Origin: Metallibacterium scheffleri
Lineage (GTDB): Bacteria; Pseudomonadota; Gammaproteobacteria; Xanthomonadales; Rhodanobacteraceae
NCBI RefSeq assembly: GCF_002077135.1
Contig: NZ_LDOS01000001.1
Coordinates: forward strand, 570,219 to 634,218
Length of the DNA: 64,000 nt
Direction: 5' to 3'
In this document: positions 44,819 to 53,292 of the stretch, in pieces
Numbering within the stretch: the first letter of the stretch is position 1
Layout: each line of letters opens with the position of its first letter
Made by a program: the position numbers and the translations under genes
The notes under the pieces: model-generated
The model's input: the letters and a program-made list of their open reading frames with translations, nothing else
What the model was told of the DNA's origin: nothing
The model's database searches: none

Positions 44819-46353
44819 CCGAGCATCCCCTCCAGCTCCTTCATCCCCTGCTGGATCTCCTCCTCCAGCGTCGCCAGCTCGGCGAGGATCTCTTTCGGCG
44901 CGCGGTGTTCGATCGCCTCGTGCACCACTTCCTTGTAGCGGTTGAGCGAGAGGTCGTAGCCCTGAGCGGCGATGTCGGCCTTGGCCACGCAGAAGCTCTG
45001 CGCGGTGCGCGGGCGTTCGCGCTCGGCGCCGTCGCGTTCGGCCCAGCGTGCCAGCACGTCGGGCAGGTTGTTCTTGGCGTGCTCCTCCGCGCTGAGCGCC
45101 AAGCGCGGTGTTGGGCCGAGCTTGTCCTCGGCCAGCAACGGCGCGCGCTTGTCGTCGAGGCTCCAGCCGTCGGCCTCGACCTCGTAGAACCAGACGTGAT
45201 CGGTGCCACCGGAGTTGGTCTTGGTGAACAGCAGGATCGCGGTGGAGACGCCCGCGTAGGGCCGGAAGACACCGCCGGGCAGCTTGACCACGGCATCGAG
45301 CTTCTGGTCCTCGACCAGCATCCGGCGCAGCGCCCTGTGCGCGGTGCTGGAGCCGAACAGCACGCCATCGGGCACGATCACAGCGGCACGGCCACCGGGC
45401 TTGAGCAGGCGCAGGAAGAGCGCGAGGAACAGCAGCTCGGTCTTCTTGGTCTTGACGATCTGCAGCAGATCCTTGGCCGTGTTCTCGTAGTCCAGGCTGC
45501 CGGCGAAGGGTGGATTGGCCAGCACCAGCGTGTACTTCTCTTCCTCGCCGGCGTGGTCCTGGGCGAGGGAGTCGCGGTAGCGGATGTCGGGGTTCTCCAC
45601 GCCGTGCAGCAGCATGTTCATGCTGCCGATGCGCAACATGGTGTTGTCGAAGTCGAAGCCGTGGAACATGCGGTGATGGAAGTGCTCGCGCAGCCTGGCG
45701 TCGTGCAGGATGTCCGGGTAGCGCTCGCGCAGGACTTCGCCCGCCTCGACCAGGAATCCCGCCGTGCCGCAGGCCGGATCGCAGATGACATCGGTGGGCT
45801 GCGGCGCGGTCAGCTCCACCATCAGCCGGATGATGTGGCGCGGGGTACGGAACTGGCCGTTCTGCCCGGCGCTGGCGATCTTGCCGAGCATGTATTCGTA
45901 GAGGTCGCCCTTGGTGTCGCGATCCTCCATCGGCACGGCGTCGAGCAGGTCCACCACCTTGGACAGCAGCGCCGGCGTGGGGATGGTGAAGCGCGCGTCC
46001 TTCATGTGGTGCGCGTAGGTGGACTCGTCACCGCCCAGCGTGCGCAAAAACGGGAAGACATGGTCGCCAACGACGACGTACATGTCGCCCGGGGCAAAGT
46101 GCTTGAAGCGCGACCAGCGCAGATCCTCGTAGGGGCGGCCCCTGGGATCGATGCCTTCGGGGAACACCCGCTGTGCCATCGGCTGTTTGAGCCGCGCGGA
46201 CTTGTTCTCCTCCAGCGTCTGCAGGTCGTCCAGCCGTCGCAGGAAGAGCAGGTAGGTGATCTGCTCGATGACTTCCAGCGGATTGGAGATGCCGCCGGAC
46301 CAGAAGGCGTTCCAGACTTGGTCGATTTGGTTCTTGATGGTGCCGGTGATCAT
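44815..46353 (-). CDS. hsdM: type I restriction adenine methyltransferase subunit M
   Basis: A 512-residue N6-adenine methyltransferase. The SAM-binding motif I is DPACGTAGFLVEAG and the catalytic motif IV NPPF (LANPPFAGSLDYE). The N-terminal HsdM domain (MITGTIKNQIDQVWNAFW) is complete. It heads the operon hsdM-hsdS-abiC-AlbA_2-(fic-hsdR). Its first 13 bases belong to the repeat shared with the mqsA end, so a recombination point lies at its start. Confidence 0.96.
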   Translation of the reverse strand: MITGTIKNQIDQVWNAFWSGGISNPLEVIEQITYLLFLRRLDDLQTLEENKSARLKQPMAQRVFPEGIDPRGRPYEDLRWSRFKHFAPGDMYVVVGDHVFPFLRTLGGDESTYAHHMKDARFTIPTPALLSKVVDLLDAVPMEDRDTKGDLYEYMLGKIASAGQNGQFRTPRHIIRLMVELTAPQPTDVICDPACGTAGFLVEAGEVLRERYPDILHDARLREHFHHRMFHGFDFDNTMLRIGSMNMLLHGVENPDIRYRDSLAQDHAGEEEKYTLVLANPPFAGSLDYENTAKDLLQIVKTKKTELLFLALFLRLLKPGGRAAVIVPDGVLFGSSTAHRALRRMLVEDQKLDAVVKLPGGVFRPYAGVSTAILLFTKTNSGGTDHVWFYEVEADGWSLDDKRAPLLAEDKLGPTPRLALSAEEHAKNNLPDVLARWAERDGAERERPRTAQSFCVAKADIAAQGYDLSLNRYKEVVHEAIEHRAPKEILAELATLEEEIQQGMKELEGMLG

Positions 46354-46945
46354 GCGGGCAGGGTTCCGGTTATCAGCGTGGTGCGCGACCGTCTCTCAGC
46401 ACGCGTCCGGAGAGGCGATCAATGATGATCTAAAGCGTAATACGTTGGGCGCGCGATGCGATTTACGCTGCTTCAGCCGGAATCCTCACTGCAACCAGAC
46501 CGTGTCCCGGGCGGTGTCTGGCAGAACGGCCAGCGATGCGTCGTGGGCGCGCTTCGCGCGGCGCAGGATCAATGCAGTTTCGGCGATGCGCCGCGCATCG
46601 GTCTTGTCGAGCCTGCTTGCCGTAACAATCTCCGGAACGATCTTGTACAGCATGACACGCTTGATCTGGATGAGGCCAAGCGCATCGAGCGCAGGCTGGA
46701 TCGCCTGCTCAAACAGCTTGGACTTGTGCTTGCCGTGCTGCACCCTGCGCGCCTGTCGATAGGCAGCAAGCACCTGATTCTGGACGTGCAGGATCTCGGG
46801 TTGCTTGCAGCCTGCATGATCCGCAACGAGAGCCAGCGAGGGCAGATAGCAGACCGCCGCGCGCCGCAGCAGATTACGCAGCGCAACTTGAAGGCGGACG
46901 GAGCCGCGAAGACGGCTGCGCGGTGTCAGCGGGAGATAGTCGAAG
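46341..46945. repeat. 600-base repeat, copy 2 (partner of 25731-26334)
   Basis: Roughly 600 bases with about nine tenths identity by eye to 25731-26334 in the same orientation. It covers the hsdM start, its upstream region and the 3' third of tniQ. This copy is continuous with a full-length tniQ, so it is probably the parent arrangement. Confidence 0.8.
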
Positions 46946-47901
46946 CCTTGCCAGAATCCGAAGAACGGCTCGCGCTGCGCGGTCCTGACCGGATCGAGCA
47001 GGATGTCCAGCACGGAGCAGCCATGCATCCCGGCCAGGTTCACGAGCATCTTGAGCGAAATTTTCGTGGCGGGTGCATAGGACCACAGCGATACGACCGA
47101 GCGCAGCGCGGACGGCAAATCCGCTCGATCACCGTGCATAACGCTGAAGGCTTCCAGAAATTGGTGGAAGCGATCTGCGGGCAATTTTTCTTGCGCGGGA
47201 TCCGAGCAGAGCTCGATCACCTGGTCGACTTGCGATTCGACCCAGCGATCCAATGGGGTCAGGTGTGCGCTAACCGGCTCTGCGTCCCATCCGAGAGGTG
47301 TTCGGCAAAATCGACAGGCTCGCCGCGCCCGGTAATGTGTACGGACCGGCTGCGCTTTGCCGCAGGATCGGCAGCGGTCCACGAGTTCACTGCCATGCAG
47401 CGAGCAGAGCTTCTTGATCTCGATCGACCAGGTGAGCGGCTCTGCAGATCTGTCCACATCCCACTGCAAGTAACACACAGGGCACCAGCGTCTGGCGCGC
47501 GCCGCACTGGAGAAGGCGTGCACGCCCATCACCGCGGAGCAGGCCCATGGCGTGCCATGGCGAAGGAGATCGTTCTGGCCGGTCAGCCGCTCGATGGCCG
47601 CGATACGCGCTTCAAGCTCCGTTTCATTGCACAGGAACGGAGACGACGTGCCATGCGGCGGAAAGAGGATCTGTCCTGCCGCAGCGTTGCAGATCTCGAG
47701 CATCCTGTCATGCGTGATGCCCACGAGATCCACGAGACGTATCAGGTAGTGATCGAGGCTCTCGACCTGTGCAGTCCCGGTGCCGCGCAGCTGCAGCGGC
47801 GGCAGCGCCGTCCACATCCTGGCCTGGGGTGGCGACAATGGCTTGAAGGATTGTTCGGGCGCCATCGTGCTTGACATCGACATTGCAGTTATTTCGTGCA
47901 T
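46486..47901 (-). CDS. tniQ: TniQ-family target-selection protein
   Basis: A 471-residue protein. The N-terminal TniQ part (MWTALPPLQLRG, AQVESLDHYLIRLVDLVG) is followed by a zinc region with CPVC, CSLHG, CRSC and CRFC, then a helical C-terminal domain. It appears intact but stands alone, in inverse orientation to the transposition module at 49.8 kb and just upstream of hsdM. It may provide an alternative target specificity or be a leftover of another element. Several Met codons (47901, 47880, 47874, 47862) could serve as start. Confidence 0.88.
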   Translation of the reverse strand: MHEITAMSMSSTMAPEQSFKPLSPPQARMWTALPPLQLRGTGTAQVESLDHYLIRLVDLVGITHDRMLEICNAAAGQILFPPHGTSSPFLCNETELEARIAAIERLTGQNDLLRHGTPWACSAVMGVHAFSSAARARRWCPVCYLQWDVDRSAEPLTWSIEIKKLCSLHGSELVDRCRSCGKAQPVRTHYRARRACRFCRTPLGWDAEPVSAHLTPLDRWVESQVDQVIELCSDPAQEKLPADRFHQFLEAFSVMHGDRADLPSALRSVVSLWSYAPATKISLKMLVNLAGMHGCSVLDILLDPVRTAQREPFFGFWQGFDYLPLTPRSRLRGSVRLQVALRNLLRRAAVCYLPSLALVADHAGCKQPEILHVQNQVLAAYRQARRVQHGKHKSKLFEQAIQPALDALGLIQIKRVMLYKIVPEIVTASRLDKTDARRIAETALILRRAKRAHDASLAVLPDTARDTVWLQ

Positions 47902-47904
47902 CAA

Positions 47905-48280
47905 TGAGAAGTCGCCATGCTGGTCAAGCGTGAACGCCGCCGGTCATGGCGGGCCGGGCAGTAGAAGCCGCCTGGCCAGTGTGCCGTGGTGAGGCATGGT
48001 AGGTCTTGGCTTCGGTGCAGTACCGCTGCATATGCTCGACCAGCGCAGGCCCTGTCGATGCGCTTTTCAACTGCCGCAGGCTGGCCAACAGCACGACATT
48101 GATCCGACATGTCTCGGTGCCCATGGAGGAGAGGCCGTTATCGTGACCCGCAGGCGTCGCAATTCATGAGACGGAGGGCTGTAGTTCCGGGCGAGCAACG
48201 ATTTGCCCGTCTTGACGCATGGTCAACCATAACCCTGCAAGCCGATCCATTGTCGATGCGCGCCAACAGGCACGTCTATC
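47905..48280. other. interval without a supported gene
   Basis: Two overlapping minus-strand frames of 66-69 codons span 47901-48124. One of them (LLASLRQLKSASTGPALVEHMQRYC) has gene-like amphipathic pattern but no recognisable family, and may be a relic of the tniB that should precede tniQ. Nothing else is seen. Confidence 0.3.
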
Positions 48281-49148
48281 TTAGGTCGTCGGGGGTGACG
48301 GTCGATGTGACTTCTTAAGAGTCGCCCTGCGCTGCTCGCGGCGCCGTTGCTGGTCGCGCCAGACTGTGCCGGGGATCCAGTGCGCAGGCAGCACGGGATC
48401 CTCGATCTCGACGAATCGATGTGTCAACGGATCGCGCGGCCGATATTCGCGGATCGGCTCGTGGTTCGGATCAGACGCCTGGCGCTTGATGATGTCGAGA
48501 TCGACATCGAACATGATGAACGTCGAGATCTCCCGATACCTCACCGTTTCGAGCAACTTGAAGAGTTGATCGACGTGTGGAGCCAGCCATGACTCCTTGA
48601 GCGCCGCCGGCGCGGCCCGGTAAACATCCATACACGCCGTAAAGTGGTAGTCCAGCTCACCTTGAGCTTCACACATGCGTGCGACCCAGACCGCGGCGAT
48701 GAATCCCCAGATGTCGCCACGCCTCACGAGACTCGACGTGTCCTTCTCGTGCAGGGTTGGCACCCAGTGACGACGCTCGCGGAGTTCCTCGTCGTTCGGG
48801 AATCTCCAAACGATCAGCGGAACACGCGTTTCGCGGTAGGGCGCGAAGAGCTTCCGTAACTCTTGAACGGTGAACGGGCGATCTTCAAGTAAGCGGGAAC
48901 AGTGGAGAATCGAAAACGGCCAGTGTGCCTGACAATAGGCGCTCGATTCGTTGTGCGGACAGGCGCGTCGGCAGGGCTTTTCCCGTTCGCCACTTGTCAG
49001 CAAGGCTCGATCTGGCTCGGCCGCGGTACACGCACTCCCTGACGAAATCCCGCCACGCAAGCCCTGATCGTCGTACTGCATACTCAAGCCAGATCTTGGT
49101 GTGGAATTCACGAACTGGCTGGGCACCCTTACTTTTGCTGCCGTCCAT
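48281..49148 (-). pseudogene. hypothetical protein, probably frameshifted
   Basis: ATG 49148 opens a frame (FHTKIWLEYAVRRSGLAWRDF, SLADKWRTGKALPTRLSAQRIERLL) that stops at 48885. An overlapping frame continues with RLLEDRPFTVQELRKLF, DIWGFIAAVWVARMCEAQGE and VRYREISTFIMFDVDLDIIKRQ down to 48281. Together they give about 285 coherent residues if one base is lost or gained near 48890-48930. The family is not recognised; the N-terminal part resembles a phage-like HTH regulator. An error in the sequence is an alternative. Confidence 0.55.
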
Positions 49149-49287
49149 GTGACGAAGGGTGTCAACGAAACTGGTACGCACGTGAGTCAAATTCTCGCTG
49201 GTGCACTCGATCGCAATTGACGCATCGAGCGCTGTTGAATACTGAGCAATACTCCGCGAGCGACAGACCCGCCGGAGTGGCCACCGC

Positions 49288-49572
49288 ATGGCAACCAAAA
49301 GACTAGCGCAGACCAGCGGCGACCGTGTGCAGCGAGTTGAGGACGGCTTGGTTCTCAGGTACGGCCCCTTGCTGACCATGGCCGATGTTTCAGAGGTTCT
49401 GCGCTACCCAAGCGTCCAAGCGGTGCAGAAGGCTCGGCTGCGGGGCAGTCTGCCGATCAAGATGGTTCGAATCCCGCCTCGGCGAGGCTGGTTCGTCAGC
49501 AGTCGCAGCCTCGCAGAGTTTCTTGCAACCGTGGAATTGCAGTCGGCAGGCGAGGGCTGCTCGAAAGAGTAA
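49288..49572 (+). CDS. small HTH/excisionase-like protein
   Basis: A 94-residue basic protein. MADVSEVLRYPSVQAVQKARLRGSLPIKMVRIPPRRGWFV fits a winged-helix MerR/excisionase-type fold, with SRSLAEFLATVE after it. It is divergent from the frameshifted gene across a 139-base intergenic region. Possibly a regulator of the mobile element; family not assigned with certainty. Confidence 0.6.
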   Translation: MATKRLAQTSGDRVQRVEDGLVLRYGPLLTMADVSEVLRYPSVQAVQKARLRGSLPIKMVRIPPRRGWFVSSRSLAEFLATVELQSAGEGCSKE

Positions 49573-49673
49573 GGCCTCACCGCCATGAGCTGATGGTTGG
49601 GAGTGGGTTAGGCACCAGCACAAGTCTCAGGAGCATCCGGTGGACACGAGCTAACTGCAAATCGCTTCAACGA

Positions 49674-49705
49674 AAGAGCCCACGGGTGGCAACCCATGGG
49701 CTCTT
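49674..49705. terminator. strong hairpin before the tnsAB module
   Basis: AAGAGCCCA-c-GGGT, loop GGCA, ACCC-a-TGGGCTCTT forms a stem of about 13 bp with one mismatch. It lies after the 49288 gene and 114 bases before tnsAB. A bidirectional terminator is likely, though there is no long U-tract. Confidence 0.5.
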
Positions 49706-49852
49706 GGAGGTGCAGACATTAGACCGTCAGCACCTCCAGTGTACGCGGCACGAGCCGCGAGTCAAGTGCGCCCTGCGGTTCGGGTAGGGGCGCTTTTCCT
49801 CAACACTTGGAGGCAGGTATGAATGATCAAGTATTGACGCCAGCAGGCGGGA

Positions 49853-52291
49853 TTGGCACAGCGCACGAGCGCAGTTTGGCGTGGGGAGCGGGAGGCGGTT
49901 TACCAGACGCTTGCCCTGACTGCCGCCCAGCAGCGCTCCATAGAGGAATTGGTTCGCTTGAGCCCTGCCCGCGCGGTGGGCAAGGGCGCTTTACGCAACA
50001 TTCGCGGGAGTCTGCCATCGAAAAAGTGTGAGGCGCTGCGGCTCTTCGAGTCGCACACGGTGGAGCGGATGTTCCTGTATGAACTCGAGTTGGACCCGCA
50101 GGTCGTCGGGTATGTCACGCAGGTCCCGCTGACCCGTGTTGAGCGGCGTTTGCCCAACGGGCGCCGGCACATCGCGGCAGCGACCCTGGATGTCCTGGTC
50201 TTCTCGCGCAACGCCATCACCCTCGTGGAGTGCAAAGACCTGAGCTGGTTGCGCGCGCATGAGGATCGCAAGGGCTGGTCCTGCAACGACGGAACCTGGA
50301 GCTGTGAACCCTATGCACGCTGGGCGGTGGCGCATGGGCTTGCCTTCCGCGTCTGGCATCCGCCTTTTCCCTTTGCCATCTATCTCCGAAACCTGGAGCT
50401 TCTCTTCACGCGCTTGGGCGAACCGCTCGACAAGGCAGCCGAGCCTGCAGCAGCCAAGATCCCGAGGCTGCTGAGAAACCACACCTTCACTTGGGCCGAT
50501 TTACGTGCGCAACTGCCTGGCATCGATGGACGCTCGTTGACAATTCTGTTGGCCCAGCGGCAGCTCTTTGGCACGATCCAGAGTGATCCGATCGGCGCAG
50601 ATGCATTCCGCATCTTCGGGGACGAAGCACAGGCGCTGGAAGTCGATCAGGCCCTGCTTCACGCGCGCGCGCGGATGCTGGGGACCCCAGGTGAGGAAGT
50701 ACCGGCCGCCACGCCATCGACGGCAGTAGCGCATTGCGCCATGCGCCGACTGCAGCGTTTGCAGGCCATCGAGAAGGGCGAGGCCAGGCCGACGCGGCGC
50801 ATGCGCAAACTCGCCAAGCAGGTTGCCGAGGCCGTGCAGAAGGGCGTCACGCCCTATGACGCTTGTCTGCCCTCCTATGCCGTGAGCGGGAATCGCCTGG
50901 CGCGCCTGGATGAGACCCAACAATCTTTGTTGCGCAGGGCAGTCAAGGATTTCCAAGGTCGAACGCCACCAATAGCGATCACCAGTGCGTGGACTCTGCT
51001 GGAAACGGAATGCAGTGCGGCCGAAGCCGATGCGCCGTCGATCACGACCTTCCGGCGTGCCCTGCGTGCTGAGGATCCAGCACTTAGGGCTTTGAAAACG
51101 GGCGGCATGCGTGCCTACCAGGCCACAGCGGCGCGGAGTGATCCGCGCCTGCGTTCCGGCGCGGCGAGCGGTTTCCTGCACACGGTCCACATCGACAGTT
51201 CGAAGCGCGATGTGCGCGCCTCGTCCGAGCTGAAACGACTGATCGACCAGCGCCGCGCACTCAAGGACGACGCCGGGCGCGGCTACGACAGCTTCTACAT
51301 CGCTGTGGACGAATCCTCCGACTCTGTCGTCGGCCACGCATTTGTTGTTGGACCCTCACGCATCGAGGGTGTGGCCTTGCTCATGCGCGAGATCGTGCAT
51401 CGGCATGGCGCGCTGCCGCGTGCCATCGTGGACGATCGCGGTCCGGACAACCAAAGCCGCTGGCTGAAGCAATTCGCTCTCAGCCGGGGCATTACCTTGC
51501 TTGATACGATGTCTGGAGGAAGTCGATCCAACAGCCAGGCTGAGAATCGCATCGGCCAGGTCAACGCGCGTGTCTCCCAGCGGTTGCCGGGGAGCACGCT
51601 ACCGGATAAGGCCGGACGCTCGGTCGATGGCAAATTCAAAAGCCTGATGACGGCCAAGCTCGAGTTCTTGCAGCTCTGCGGGCTGATCGAAGCATTCCTT
51701 TATGAGGACGTTCCGCACATCCCGAATGCACAGGGAGAAACTCCGCAGCAGAGGAAGGAAGCCGCGGTCGAGCGCCTCGGCACGCTGGGTATCCCTTGCC
51801 TCTTCGATGATGAGCTGCTGTTTGCAACGTCACCGCGCTGGACGGGTGGCTTCGTTGCAAACGAGAGACGCGGCATCCGGCTGGGCAATCACGATTTCAC
51901 TTCGCTCGAGGTGCGCAACGCACTGCGGACAGGCACGCCCCAGGAACTGCGATTGGACGCCGCCGATCCCAGCGTGCTGCATGTCATCATCAATGGGCAG
52001 CGGCTCAGGGCGTTTCACGGCAAGGTGCAACAACGCGCCGCACTGAGTGCTGCGGAGCGCCTCTGGCTGCGCCTGGTCGAGCCCGCCATCCAGGCCGCCA
52101 ACCGCGACCAGAAGACTCAAGTCGAGCGCAAGCTGAGCCAGCGCATGGAGCGTGCGCGCGCGGCGGCCGACGCGCATACCCATCTGCATCCGTCGGCGAC
52201 TGTGGATGCCAGTGAAGTTTCGTCCATGGAAGATCCGGCAACGGCACGCTGGACAGAGCTGTGGGATGACGCCGCTGCGGAGATTCGCTGA
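49853..52291 (+). CDS. tnsAB: TnsA-TnsB fusion transposase of a Tn7-like element
   Basis: An 812-residue protein if read from TTG 49853. Residues about 60-140 look like TnsA: E71, ELELDP, D113 in TLDVLV, and E126-x-K128 in VECKD, an endonuclease set for cutting the 5' ends. A helical linker and HTH follow. Then comes the TnsB/Mu-type integrase core with D447 (HIDSSKR), D527 (VDDRGPDN) and E564 (QAENRIGQ). The likely native start is ATG 49819, which has GGAGG six bases upstream but is out of frame by one G (GGGG at 49883-49886). It shares one base with tniB. Confidence 0.87.
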   Translation: MAQRTSAVWRGEREAVYQTLALTAAQQRSIEELVRLSPARAVGKGALRNIRGSLPSKKCEALRLFESHTVERMFLYELELDPQVVGYVTQVPLTRVERRLPNGRRHIAAATLDVLVFSRNAITLVECKDLSWLRAHEDRKGWSCNDGTWSCEPYARWAVAHGLAFRVWHPPFPFAIYLRNLELLFTRLGEPLDKAAEPAAAKIPRLLRNHTFTWADLRAQLPGIDGRSLTILLAQRQLFGTIQSDPIGADAFRIFGDEAQALEVDQALLHARARMLGTPGEEVPAATPSTAVAHCAMRRLQRLQAIEKGEARPTRRMRKLAKQVAEAVQKGVTPYDACLPSYAVSGNRLARLDETQQSLLRRAVKDFQGRTPPIAITSAWTLLETECSAAEADAPSITTFRRALRAEDPALRALKTGGMRAYQATAARSDPRLRSGAASGFLHTVHIDSSKRDVRASSELKRLIDQRRALKDDAGRGYDSFYIAVDESSDSVVGHAFVVGPSRIEGVALLMREIVHRHGALPRAIVDDRGPDNQSRWLKQFALSRGITLLDTMSGGSRSNSQAENRIGQVNARVSQRLPGSTLPDKAGRSVDGKFKSLMTAKLEFLQLCGLIEAFLYEDVPHIPNAQGETPQQRKEAAVERLGTLGIPCLFDDELLFATSPRWTGGFVANERRGIRLGNHDFTSLEVRNALRTGTPQELRLDAADPSVLHVIINGQRLRAFHGKVQQRAALSAAERLWLRLVEPAIQAANRDQKTQVERKLSQRMERARAAADAHTHLHPSATVDASEVSSMEDPATARWTELWDDAAAEIR

Positions 52292-53292
52292 TGGATCTGC
52301 TTGAGCATCCGCATTTTGTCGAGGCGCGCGCACGGCTGCGCGCCGTGCTTGGTAATCCAACAGCGGGGCGCATGATCTTTCTGGTCGGTCCCACCGGGGT
52401 CGGCAAGACGACGTTGCGCCACGCCGTGTTCCGCGATCTGGTCGGTAGCCCACAGCAGTGGGGCCAGGGCCGTATTCCCCTCATCGAGGTCTACGCCGAG
52501 CTGCCGGCCAACGCGTATTTCACCTCCAAAGCGTTTGCCCAGACGCTGGTGGAGATGGTCACGTTCCCACGGCTCGGCTGGATGAAAGGCGGTGCCCATC
52601 GCGAAGCGTGCGAAGTCTTCGAACGCGAGGTGGATCAAGCGCGCGCCCAGCTCGATGGGGTGGATTATTCGCGCGTGCCCGAGACACGGCTCTGGGGCAT
52701 CTTTGCGCAACTGGCGCGCACACGCGCAGTCAAAACGGTCTCGGTGGAACAGGCGGCGTCCCTGTGCGTGGTCCGCCGCAACAAGCAGCCCGCCGATCAC
52801 ATCCTGCACTTGATGGGGATTGCCGAACAGCTCGAGCTCAACTTCGTGCTGACGGGTGTGACAGCGATGTCCGAGCTGTGGATGACGCGCCCGGAGATCC
52901 GCCGACGCGCGCACATCGTCTTGATGCGACCGTATTCCCCCTATCGCGAGGAAGATCGCAAGCATTTCGTGGCACTGCTGCGTGCGATCGAGAACGAGTA
53001 TGCCGTCGAGCAGGGCGTGCTGCGCGGCATGATCGAGGATCTGTTTGTCGAAACCGCAGGGATCGTCGGCGAGCTTATCCGGCTGGCAGACGACAGCAGG
53101 ATGCGCGCCCAGCAGTCCGGACGGGAAGCGATCAGCGAGGTGGACCTGCGCGCCTCCTTTCACAATGACGCCGCCGCGAAACAGATGTGGGAAGACGTCC
53201 GTCTGTTCGAGGAACTGTGTGCACCCGGTGATCCGCGCGCGCTGAAGAAGCAGGTCCTGCATGAATTGCCACCGAAGGAGCGGCGCGCATGA
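52291..53292 (+). CDS. tniB: TniB/TnsC-type AAA+ transposition regulator
   Basis: A 333-residue AAA+ protein. Walker A GPTGVGKT is at residues 33-40. Walker B is probably the hydrophobic segment ending in NFVLTGV with an RPEIRRR arginine region. The C-terminal half AGIVGELIRLADDS matches the fragment at 26.3-26.8 kb. TniB/TnsC proteins link target selection by TniQ to the transposase. It overlaps tniQ by 4 bases (ATGA). Confidence 0.92.
   Translation: MDLLEHPHFVEARARLRAVLGNPTAGRMIFLVGPTGVGKTTLRHAVFRDLVGSPQQWGQGRIPLIEVYAELPANAYFTSKAFAQTLVEMVTFPRLGWMKGGAHREACEVFEREVDQARAQLDGVDYSRVPETRLWGIFAQLARTRAVKTVSVEQAASLCVVRRNKQPADHILHLMGIAEQLELNFVLTGVTAMSELWMTRPEIRRRAHIVLMRPYSPYREEDRKHFVALLRAIENEYAVEQGVLRGMIEDLFVETAGIVGELIRLADDSRMRAQQSGREAISEVDLRASFHNDAAAKQMWEDVRLFEELCAPGDPRALKKQVLHELPPKERRA

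Noticed and set aside
44767-46425. 552-codon plus-strand open frame
   Set aside because: Antisense of hsdM, whose motifs are complete on the minus strand.
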